Source: an uncultured Clostridium sp.
GTDB lineage: Bacteria; Bacillota; Clostridia; TANB77; CAG-508
Reading direction: 5' to 3'
Length of the DNA: 5,783 nt
Assembly: GCA_900554175.1 (NCBI GenBank)
Contig: USGK01000044.1
Span: forward strand, 1-5,783
In this document: positions 1 through 4,654 of the stretch, one piece after another
How the letters are laid out: each line of letters begins with the position of its first letter
Numbering within the stretch: position 1 is the first letter of the stretch
The notes under the pieces: generated by a model
Told to the model about the DNA's origin: nothing
Seen by the model: only the letters and a program-made list of their open reading frames with translations
The model's database searches: none
Position numbers and translations under genes: made by a program

Positions 1-50
1 TGCACGTACGGTTCTGAATAGGGGCTAGTGTCGAGAGGCATTTGTCTACT
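1..50 (+). mobile_element. 3' end of a group II intron (domain V end and domain VI)
   Basis: The first 14 bases match the 3' strand of the highly conserved domain V hairpin of bacterial group II introns (GCACGTACGGTTC). The 5' strand with the catalytic AGC triad lies outside the window. Bases 22-30 (GGGCTAGTG) can pair with 39-47 (CATTTGTCT), using some G-U pairs and one U/U mismatch, around an 8-base loop. This is the expected place and form of domain VI. The intron probably ends at about 49-50, because group II introns end in AY and CTACT fits. I could not place the branch-point A with certainty; A40 is a candidate, although it lies 9-10 bases from the end rather than the usual 7-8. The reverse transcriptase/maturase gene would lie to the left of the window. 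What gene or site the intron interrupts cannot be told from the short 3' exon. Confidence 0.8.
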
Positions 51-58
51 AAACTTTA

Positions 59-90
59 GGGGAGATTATTTTAATAATTTCTCCTTTTAT
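59..90 (+). terminator. Intrinsic terminator downstream of the group II intron
   Basis: GGAGA at 61-65 pairs with TCTCC at 80-84. After a two-base bulge (78-79) the helix continues, TTAT (66-69) with ATAA (74-77), closing a 4-base loop. A T-rich tract TTTTATTATT follows from 85. It lies only about 10 bases after the presumed intron end and just before the TetR promoter, so it isolates the operon from transcription through the intron. Confidence 0.7.
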
Positions 91-92
91 TA

Positions 93-121
93 TTGACCAA
101 ACTAATGTGATTAGTTATAAT
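93..121 (+). promoter_or_regulatory. Sigma-A promoter of the TetR operon
   Basis: TTGACC (93-98) and a perfect TATAAT (116-121) are separated by exactly 17 bases. The -35 differs from consensus TTGACA only at its last base. Transcription should start near 128, giving a leader of about 20 bases before the ATG at 149. It is the best promoter in the window and sits between the upstream terminator and the first gene of the operon. Confidence 0.88.
100..116. promoter_or_regulatory. Candidate TetR operator: palindrome inside the promoter spacer
   Basis: AACTAAT, three bases GTG, then ATTAGTT form a perfect inverted repeat with 7-base arms. It fills the space between the -35 and -10 boxes. A dimeric repressor bound here would block RNA polymerase. 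A third copy of the half-site, ATTAGTT, occurs at 131-137, near the transcription start and touching the ribosome binding site. Autorepression by the TetR protein encoded immediately downstream is an inference from this arrangement. Confidence 0.78.
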
Positions 122-148
122 ATAAATATCATTAGTTAGGAGGTTGAG

Positions 149-721
149 ATGGCAAAAAATATTATTAGTGATGAGCTTATTATTGAAACATCTGCAAGAC
201 TTTCAAATGAAGTGGGTTTAGATAACTTATCTCTAAAAATGATTGCTGAAGAACTAAATATTAAATCTCCATCTTTATATAATCATATTTCAAGTCTTGA
301 TGAAATAAAAGAAAGACTAATGCTTTATGGTTGGAAAGAACTAGGAGAAAAAGCTATTGAATCAGCTGTTGGTATAGCAGGTTATGATGCTTTGAAAAAT
401 ATGTGTTATGCCTTTTACGATTATGCTACAAATAATAAAGGAGTATTTACTGCTATGCTTTGGTATAACAAATTTGAGAGTGAAGAAAAGAATGAAGCAA
501 CAACAAAATTATTTAGTTTATTATTTAGAGTATTACAGCCATTAAATATTAGTGATAACAATATTGAACACATTATAAGAACATTAAGAGGTTTTTTAGA
601 AGGTTTTGTATTATTGGTTAATAATAATGCTTTTGGTAATCCAATATCAATAAAAGAAAGTTTTGATTTATCGTTAGAAATTATAATTAACGGAATTAAA
701 TTATTGGAAGGAGTAAAATAG
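149..721 (+). CDS. TetR/AcrR-family transcriptional regulator with WHG-type C-terminal domain
   Basis: A 190-residue protein of typical TetR length. Residues about 8-57 form the N-terminal three-helix DNA-binding domain. The helix-turn-helix reads LSLKMIAEELNIKSPSLYNH (27-46), which is a textbook TetR signature. The C-terminal half resembles the TetR_C_33 (WHG) ligand-binding domain: residues 143-156 (IRTLRGFLEGFVLL) and the following FG-P element match the family's usual 'R-LR-HGF-LE--G-FG' region, although the histidine of that motif is absent here. AGGAGG at 138-143 lies five bases before the ATG and fixes the start. It is the first gene of a three-gene operon; the acetyltransferase ATG follows one base after its stop. 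The palindrome in its own promoter suggests it represses itself and the two downstream genes, with release by an unknown small ligand. Family assignment is firm; the ligand cannot be read from the sequence. Confidence 0.94.
   Translation: MAKNIISDELIIETSARLSNEVGLDNLSLKMIAEELNIKSPSLYNHISSLDEIKERLMLYGWKELGEKAIESAVGIAGYDALKNMCYAFYDYATNNKGVFTAMLWYNKFESEEKNEATTKLFSLLFRVLQPLNISDNNIEHIIRTLRGFLEGFVLLVNNNAFGNPISIKESFDLSLEIIINGIKLLEGVK
706..713 (+). promoter_or_regulatory. Ribosome binding site of the acetyltransferase, inside the TetR gene
   Basis: GGAAGGAG lies within the last codons of the TetR gene, nine bases before ATG 723. Together with the one-base gap between the TetR stop codon and this start, it indicates translational coupling. 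Confidence 0.75.
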
Positions 722-722
722 T

Positions 723-1466
723 ATGAATGAGTATATCAATTTAAGTTTGGAAAATATTGAGGAAGAACATATTTGTTGTGCAATAGGAGATCCAAAACAT
801 CAAGAAGGTGTTGATTGTAAAAAAGAATGGATTAAGAATAAATTAAAAGATGGTCATGTTTTTAGAAAATTAAATGCTAGAGGTAAAATATTTATCGAAT
901 ATGAGCCAATAGAAACAGCATGGATTCCAATTAACGGAAAGAATTATGAGTATATATACTGCTTATGGGTTGCAGGAAGTTTCAAAGGTAAAGGAATAGG
1001 AAAAGAATTATTAGAATATGCAATAAATGATTCTAAAGAAAAAGGAAAAAGTGGTATTTGTACTTTAGTTTCTAAAAAGAAAAAGCCATTTATAGGAGAA
1101 AAGAAATTCTTTGAACACTATGGATTTGAAGTTGTAGATAGTATTGAAGATTATGAACTAATGGCACTAAAATTTGAAGAAAGCGAAACACCTAAATTTA
1201 ATGATACTGCAAGAGCTATGAAAATAGATAATCAAGACTTTACTATTTTTTATAGTAACGAATGTCCTTATGTAGAATATGAAGTAAAAGAACTATCTGA
1301 TTATTCAAAAGAAAAGAACATTAAACTTAATTTTATAAAAATAGATTCATTAGAGAAAGCTAAAAATGCTCCTTGTATTTTTAATAATTGGGCTAATTTC
1401 TATAAAGGAAAATTTATTTCAAATACAATATTAAATGCTAATGCTTTTGAAAAACTATTAAAGTAG
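723..1466 (+). CDS. GNAT-family N-acetyltransferase with C-terminal YoaP domain
   Basis: A 247-residue two-domain protein, close in length and layout to Bacillus subtilis YoaP. Residues about 1-152 are a GNAT fold. Beta-strand 4 plus the acetyl-CoA pyrophosphate loop are visible at 78-97, with KGKGIG (88-93) as a lysine version of the R/Q-x-x-G-x-G/A motif, and FFEHYGFE (129-136) is the usual late-GNAT 'fY-k-GFe' element. After a linker, residues about 171-247 match the YoaP domain (PF14268 as I recall it): FTIFYSNECPY (173-183), a helix, then NAPCIFNNWANFYKGKFI (215-232). The beta-alpha order and the Cys181/Cys218 positions recall a thioredoxin-like fold, but that is inference. The ATG is one base after the TetR stop and the radical SAM gene follows directly, so it is the middle gene of one operon. 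The acceptor substrate is unknown. Family call is strong; function is not resolved. Confidence 0.92.
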   Translation: MNEYINLSLENIEEEHICCAIGDPKHQEGVDCKKEWIKNKLKDGHVFRKLNARGKIFIEYEPIETAWIPINGKNYEYIYCLWVAGSFKGKGIGKELLEYAINDSKEKGKSGICTLVSKKKKPFIGEKKFFEHYGFEVVDSIEDYELMALKFEESETPKFNDTARAMKIDNQDFTIFYSNECPYVEYEVKELSDYSKEKNIKLNFIKIDSLEKAKNAPCIFNNWANFYKGKFISNTILNANAFEKLLK

Positions 1467-1474
1467 GAATGAAA

Positions 1475-2362
1475 ATGGAATTTATTAAAGCTAAAACAAT
1501 ACTAATTAAAGTAAATTATGGCAACGATTGGTATGGTATTGACTATAATATGAATTTATATAGAGGATGTCCTCATAAATGTATTTATTGCGATAGTAGA
1601 AGTAATTGTTATCATATTGAAAACTTTGATATTGTTCGAGGAAAAGAAAATGCACTTGAACTTTTAGAACAAGAACTAATTAAAAAGAGAAATAAAGGAA
1701 TTATAGGAATAGGCTCTATGTCTGATACTTATAATCCATTAGAAAAAGAATATGAACAAACAAGGGGTGCATTAAAACTAATATCAAAATATGGGTATGG
1801 AGTTGGTATTGATACAAAAAGTAATTTAATATTAAGAGATATAGATTTATTAAAAGAAATAAATTCAAAGAATAATGTTATTATCAAATTTACTATTACT
1901 ACTCCAAATGATGAGCTATCAAAAATAATAGAGCCAAATGTGTGTGTAACTTCTGAAAGATTAAAAGCCATCAAAGAGTTATCAGATAATGGTATTTTTG
2001 CAGGTATAATGATGAATCCTGTTCTTCCTTTTATTACTGATAAGGAAGAAGATATAAAGGAATTAGTAAGACTTGCAAGTAAGTATGGTGCAAAGTTCAT
2101 TCATACCTATATGGGAATGACATTAAGAGAAAACCAAAGAGATTATTATTTTGATAGATTAGAAGAACATTATGAAGGATTAAAAGATAGATATATCAAG
2201 ACTTATGGAGAAAAATATAATTGTATAGTTCCAAATTATAAGTATTTATTCAAAGTGTTTGCAGAGGAATGCAATAAATATGGAATACTTTATAAAATGG
2301 GCGATATTATAAAAGCATATAAAAAAGAAAATGAAAACTCTGAACAAATATCATTGTTTTAG
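1475..2362 (+). CDS. Radical SAM protein, SplB-like (spore photoproduct lyase-related group)
   Basis: A protein of about 295 residues. Near the N-terminus, YRGCPHKCIYC carries the CxxxCxxC signature (Cys32, Cys36, Cys39) that binds the 4Fe-4S cluster for reductive cleavage of S-adenosylmethionine. The N-terminal 'NLYRGC-H-C-YCD' block, GIIGIGSMSDTYNPLEKEY (75-93) and the C-terminal EQISLF ending are typical of COG1533 SplB-like proteins, a large, mostly uncharacterised group distinct from true spore photoproduct lyase. Other cysteines (about 45, 157, 222 and 266) could ligand or act catalytically, but none is in a motif I recognise. Two in-frame ATGs exist. AGTAGGA (1462-1468) touches the first (1469) but stands six bases before the second (1475), so 1475 is preferred; starting at 1469 adds Met-Lys. 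It is the last gene of the TetR operon and is followed by a terminator. The substrate is unknown. Confidence 0.92.
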   Translation: MEFIKAKTILIKVNYGNDWYGIDYNMNLYRGCPHKCIYCDSRSNCYHIENFDIVRGKENALELLEQELIKKRNKGIIGIGSMSDTYNPLEKEYEQTRGALKLISKYGYGVGIDTKSNLILRDIDLLKEINSKNNVIIKFTITTPNDELSKIIEPNVCVTSERLKAIKELSDNGIFAGIMMNPVLPFITDKEEDIKELVRLASKYGAKFIHTYMGMTLRENQRDYYFDRLEEHYEGLKDRYIKTYGEKYNCIVPNYKYLFKVFAEECNKYGILYKMGDIIKAYKKENENSEQISLF

Positions 2363-2370
2363 AGAACGAG

Positions 2371-2384
2371 AAATTACAATTTAT
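2371..2384 (+). repeat. 14-base direct repeat, copy 1
   Basis: AAATTACAATTTAT occurs here, just after the radical SAM stop codon, and again unchanged at 3846-3859 in the gap beyond the acyltransferase. The pair brackets the AbrB-acyltransferase unit. It is short and AT-rich, so the meaning is uncertain. Confidence 0.45.
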
Positions 2385-2421
2385 TAGGATGCTAACAAGA
2401 TTTTGGCATTATTCACAACAA

Positions 2422-2456
2422 AGTAATAGAAATTCAAAAGTTCTATTGCTTTTTTT
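2422..2456 (+). terminator. Intrinsic terminator of the TetR/YoaP/radical SAM operon
   Basis: AGTAATAGAA (2422-2431) pairs with TTCTATTGCT (2441-2450) over ten base pairs, one of them U-G, around a nine-base loop. It runs straight into seven Ts and a further T-rich stretch. The strength of the stem and tract marks this as the end of the first operon. Confidence 0.88.
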
Positions 2457-2474
2457 ATTTTTATAAAGTATAAT
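2446..2474 (+). promoter_or_regulatory. Probable promoter of the AbrB-acyltransferase unit, overlapping the terminator
   Basis: TTGCTT (2446-2451) lies in the 3' arm and T-tract of the preceding terminator. Seventeen bases later comes a perfect TATAAT (2469-2474). Transcription would start at about 2481, giving a leader of roughly 35 bases before the ATG at 2516. The -35 matches consensus at three of six positions (T, T, G), so this promoter may depend on its good -10 and AT-rich spacer. Confidence 0.62.
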
Positions 2475-2501
2475 AAGTATGAAAAGTATAACAAGTATAA
2501 T
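2466..2501 (+). repeat. Four tandem 9-bp repeats over the -10 and start site
   Basis: AAGTAT begins at 2466, 2475, 2484 and 2493, an exact 9-base period. The four units are AAGTATAAT, AAGTATGAA, AAGTATAAC and AAGTATAAT. They cover the -10 box, the predicted start and the leader up to the ribosome binding site. A direct-repeat array in front of a small DNA-binding protein gene is a likely binding site for that protein; this is inference. Confidence 0.75.
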
Positions 2502-2515
2502 TAAAGGAGGACAAA

Positions 2516-2719
2516 ATGGAAAAAGATAAATTTGTAGGAATCTGTAAAGTTGGAGAAAAAGGGCAAATAGTAATACCTGCTCAGGCAAGAAAAATGTTTA
2601 ATATTAATCCAGGGGATTCAATTATTGTACTTTGTGATAAAGAAAAAGGAATTGCATTAGTCAAATCAGATATAATAGAAGATTTAACTGATAAAATTTT
2701 ACCAAAAGGGGATAAATAA
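2516..2719 (+). CDS. AbrB/MazE/SpoVT-family DNA-binding regulator
   Basis: A 67-residue protein. Residues 11-41 form the swapped-hairpin AbrB domain. The sequence KVGEKGQIVIPAQARKMFNI (11-30) followed by PGDSIIVL (32-39) is the canonical pattern for this family, which binds DNA as a dimer of interlocked hairpins. The tail (51-67, SDIIEDLTDKILPKGDK) is a short acidic-basic helix found in stand-alone clostridial members that often precede transporter or membrane-protein genes. AAAGGAGG (2503-2510), five bases before the ATG, sets the start. The acyltransferase ATG follows two bases after its stop, so the two are co-transcribed. It is not paired with a toxin-like gene, so an antitoxin role is unlikely. 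It probably regulates its own promoter through the 9-bp repeats just upstream. Confidence 0.94.
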   Translation: MEKDKFVGICKVGEKGQIVIPAQARKMFNINPGDSIIVLCDKEKGIALVKSDIIEDLTDKILPKGDK

Positions 2720-2721
2720 AA

Positions 2722-3798
2722 ATGAATGAGAGAAAACATTATTTAGATAATATAAGATGGATTACGCTATGTTTTGTTATTATATATCATGTGTTTTATA
2801 TATTTAATTCAAGTGGTGTAGTTTCAAATATTGGCGTAACAGGGATTAAAGAATTAGATAGTATTTGTGTTTTTATATACCCTTGGATTATGTGCTTATT
2901 ATTTGTGGTATCAGGAGTTTCTACAAAATATTCATTAAATAATAAAACAAACAAAGAATTTATCAAAGATAGAGCAAAAAGAATATTAGTACCAAGTGTT
3001 ATAGGGATTTTTGTATATGGTTGGATAAGTGGATGGACAACCAATTATTATGGCGATATATTTGCAGGAAATGGAGATATGATTCCAAATCCAATTAAAT
3101 ACATTATTTATTCTTTAATAGGTATTGGACCATTATGGTATGCTCATGTATTGTTTGTAGCATCACTACTAATTGTTCTAATTAGGAAAATAGATAAAAA
3201 ACAAAAAATTGATAAACTATTTAATAAAATAAATTTACCAATTTTATTCTTATTGTTTTTAATAGTTTGGGGATCTTCATTTATACTAAATACGCCTGTT
3301 GTTACCGTATATAGATGGGGAATATATTTATTGATGTTTATATTAGGTTATTATATATTTTCAAATGATAAGATTATTGAAAATTTAGAAAAAATATCAA
3401 TCCCACTAGGAATAATATCATTTATTATTGGAATTATATTTACAATAATGAACTATGGTGCTAATTTTGGTTCAAATGAATTTTTAACTAATATATTTAC
3501 TAATATTTATATATGGCTTGTAATTTTATCGGCTTTTGGAGTTGGTAAGAAATTTTTGAATTTTGATAATAATTTTACAAAGTATATGAATAAAAACAAT
3601 TTTTGTTTTTATGTATTACACTATACTATACAAATTATTATAGCATTTATTTTAGTAGAATATATCAAGTTACCTTACTTTATACTAAATTATATAATAT
3701 TATTGATTGGAACAATTATTCTTTTACCAATAATTACTGAAATATTAAAAAGAATACCTATAATAAACAAGTTATTATTAGGAACAAAAAATAAATAA
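2722..3798 (+). CDS. Acyltransferase-3 family integral membrane protein
   Basis: A 358-residue, strongly hydrophobic protein with about ten membrane segments. The first is at about 12-30, others lie between 50 and 340, and the end is a basic tail. The N-terminus has the family hallmark: LDNIRW followed by a membrane helix and YHVF. Arg12 and His23 are spaced exactly as the R-x10-H motif of AT3 (Acyl_transf_3, PF01757) proteins, where the histidine is essential in studied members. FVVSGVSTKYSL (about 61-72) is the usual second conserved block. Family members move acetyl or other acyl groups across the membrane onto sugars, cell-wall polymers or lipids. There is no fused SGNH domain, so any acceptor is unknown. 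AAAAGGGG before the ATG serves as the ribosome binding site and overlaps the end of the AbrB gene. It is the second and last gene of its unit. As cargo on a mobile element it could alter cell-surface acylation; that is inference. Confidence 0.92.
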   Translation: MNERKHYLDNIRWITLCFVIIYHVFYIFNSSGVVSNIGVTGIKELDSICVFIYPWIMCLLFVVSGVSTKYSLNNKTNKEFIKDRAKRILVPSVIGIFVYGWISGWTTNYYGDIFAGNGDMIPNPIKYIIYSLIGIGPLWYAHVLFVASLLIVLIRKIDKKQKIDKLFNKINLPILFLLFLIVWGSSFILNTPVVTVYRWGIYLLMFILGYYIFSNDKIIENLEKISIPLGIISFIIGIIFTIMNYGANFGSNEFLTNIFTNIYIWLVILSAFGVGKKFLNFDNNFTKYMNKNNFCFYVLHYTIQIIIAFILVEYIKLPYFILNYIILLIGTIILLPIITEILKRIPIINKLLLGTKNK

Positions 3799-3807
3799 TA
3801 AGATGTG

Positions 3808-3827
3808 TACAATATTTTGGTATTGTA
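3808..3827. promoter_or_regulatory. Inverted repeat in the gap after the acyltransferase
   Basis: TACAATA (3808-3814) and TATTGTA (3821-3827) form a perfect 7-base inverted repeat around TTTTGG. No long T run follows, so it is not a good terminator. It may be a protein-binding site or a weak RNA hairpin. A diverged version of the first arm and loop occurs at 2395-2410, where the palindrome is lost. Confidence 0.45.
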
Positions 3828-3845
3828 AACAAGTATTAGAAAGAT

Positions 3846-3859
3846 AAATTACAATTTAT
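3846..3859 (+). repeat. 14-base direct repeat, copy 2
   Basis: This is an exact second copy of AAATTACAATTTAT (first copy at 2371-2384). It lies in the non-coding gap between the acyltransferase and the right-hand operon, 12 bases before the GAAA-loop terminator. The bases before it (3809-3841) resemble the stretch at 2395-2432, but the order of the two blocks is reversed between the two gaps. Confidence 0.45.
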
Positions 3860-3870
3860 ATAAATGAATC

Positions 3871-3894
3871 GAGTCGAGAAATCGGCTCTTTTTT
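3871..3894 (+). terminator. Compact GAAA-loop terminator before the mobile-element operon
   Basis: GAGTCGA (3871-3877) pairs with TCGGCTC (3882-3888) over seven base pairs, with one U-G pair, closed by a stable GAAA tetraloop. Six Ts follow. It is locally GC-rich against an AT-rich background. It can end acyltransferase transcription, but only 34 bases separate it from the next start codon and I see no good promoter in between. Transcripts for the next gene may therefore have to pass through it. Confidence 0.85.
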
Positions 3895-3928
3895 GTTGTT
3901 AAAAATAAAGAAAAGGAGGAATTTTTTA

Positions 3929-4279
3929 ATGGAAAATAAAGAAGAATTAAAACAAAAATTGATAGAAAAATTAGAAAAAGAATTACAAGAATATAAGGGA
4001 TATTTAAGACAAAAATCTCCAGATGAGATTATAGAAAGTGCTTATCAAATGACGGTAAAAACTCTAATAATTGGAGAAATGAGTGAGAAAAATCTCGATT
4101 ATTACGAATTAAAAGCACTAATAAAACAAAAAGATTTATTGGCAGAATTTTATGAAGATTGGAGAAATTCAGACGGAAGATTAGGAGAAAATATTTCTTA
4201 TGAAATGGATAATTCAATAAAGATTATAGTAGATAGAGCAGTTGCAGAAAAAATAAAAAATAATAGAGAAAGTAGGTAA
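3929..4279 (+). CDS. DUF3848-like small protein of conjugative elements
   Basis: A 116-residue protein, mostly helical and charged, with no membrane segment or signal peptide. Residues 1-30 are a Lys/Glu-rich helix that may form a coiled coil. The stretch MTVKTLIIGEMSEKNLDYYELKALIKQKDLLAEFYEDWRN (about 40-79, not quoted as a motif) has the layout I associate with DUF3848 proteins in Tn1549/CTn-type elements; that name comes from recall, not a search. The open frame extends upstream to a TTG at 3893, but that codon sits inside the terminator's T run and has no ribosome binding site. AAGGAGGA (3913-3920), eight bases before ATG 3929, makes 3929 the start. It is the first gene of the right-hand operon, four bases ahead of the next start. 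The function is not known. Confidence 0.85.
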   Translation: MENKEELKQKLIEKLEKELQEYKGYLRQKSPDEIIESAYQMTVKTLIIGEMSEKNLDYYELKALIKQKDLLAEFYEDWRNSDGRLGENISYEMDNSIKIIVDRAVAEKIKNNRESR

Positions 4280-4283
4280 AAAA

Positions 4284-4634
4284 ATGCGAAATTCTAATTC
4301 GATTTATATTGATGATTTAATAAGTATATCAGATTTTTTAGAGGAAACACAAAAAGATATGCCTTTAATAAATGAAGATATAGAGGCTATAAATAAGTTA
4401 GTAACAATATTGGTAGATGGTGGCTTAATACCAAAAGATGAGTTTGATGAATTTATAAAAAGTGATCCAATAACTAATGTATATAATACAATTTTTAATA
4501 ATATTTTTAGTTATGAATTGCCAAATGAATTTTACAAGTTAGTGCCAAGAGATACCTATATTTATACTAGAAATGTGCTAAAGAAAAAGCTAGAGGAAAT
4601 ACTAAAGGAAAAGAGCAAAACAATAGGATTTTAA
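4284..4634 (+). CDS. Hypothetical protein of the mobile-element operon
   Basis: I do not recognise this 116-residue protein. It is soluble, acidic in its first two thirds and ends in a basic helix (about 97-112, NVLKKKLEEILKEKSK). There is no signal peptide, cysteine motif, membrane segment or obvious nucleotide-binding motif. AGTAGG (4271-4276), seven bases before the ATG, overlaps the end of the preceding gene, whose stop is only four bases upstream. Translational coupling is therefore likely. It sits between the DUF3848-like gene and the TOPRIM gene with the same base composition and codon use, which supports it being a real gene of the same element. It could be an accessory or regulatory protein of the element, but nothing in the sequence shows which. 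Confidence 0.82.
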   Translation: MRNSNSIYIDDLISISDFLEETQKDMPLINEDIEAINKLVTILVDGGLIPKDEFDEFIKSDPITNVYNTIFNNIFSYELPNEFYKLVPRDTYIYTRNVLKKKLEEILKEKSKTIGF

Positions 4635-4654
4635 ATGTAGGAGGTGGTAATAAA

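Noticed and set aside
1729..2100. Open frame of 123 codons on the minus strand inside the radical SAM gene
   Set aside because: It is fully covered by a strongly supported plus-strand gene, has no ribosome binding site context and its translation is low-complexity and hydrophobic from complemented AT-rich codons.
2516..2719. AbrB/MazE protein as an antitoxin
   Set aside because: The partner gene is a multi-pass acyltransferase and no toxin-like gene is adjacent; the protein looks like a stand-alone regulator.
2796..3044. Minus-strand open frame of 82 codons inside the acyltransferase gene
   Set aside because: Shadow of a clear membrane-protein gene with an intact family motif; no independent start signals seen.
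3893..3928. TTG start upstream of the DUF3848-like gene
   Set aside because: The codon lies in the T run of a terminator without a ribosome binding site, whereas AAGGAGGA is well placed for ATG 3929.
4029..4217. Minus-strand open frame of 62 codons inside the DUF3848-like gene
   Set aside because: Shadow frame with no ribosome binding site; the plus-strand gene has a strong one.
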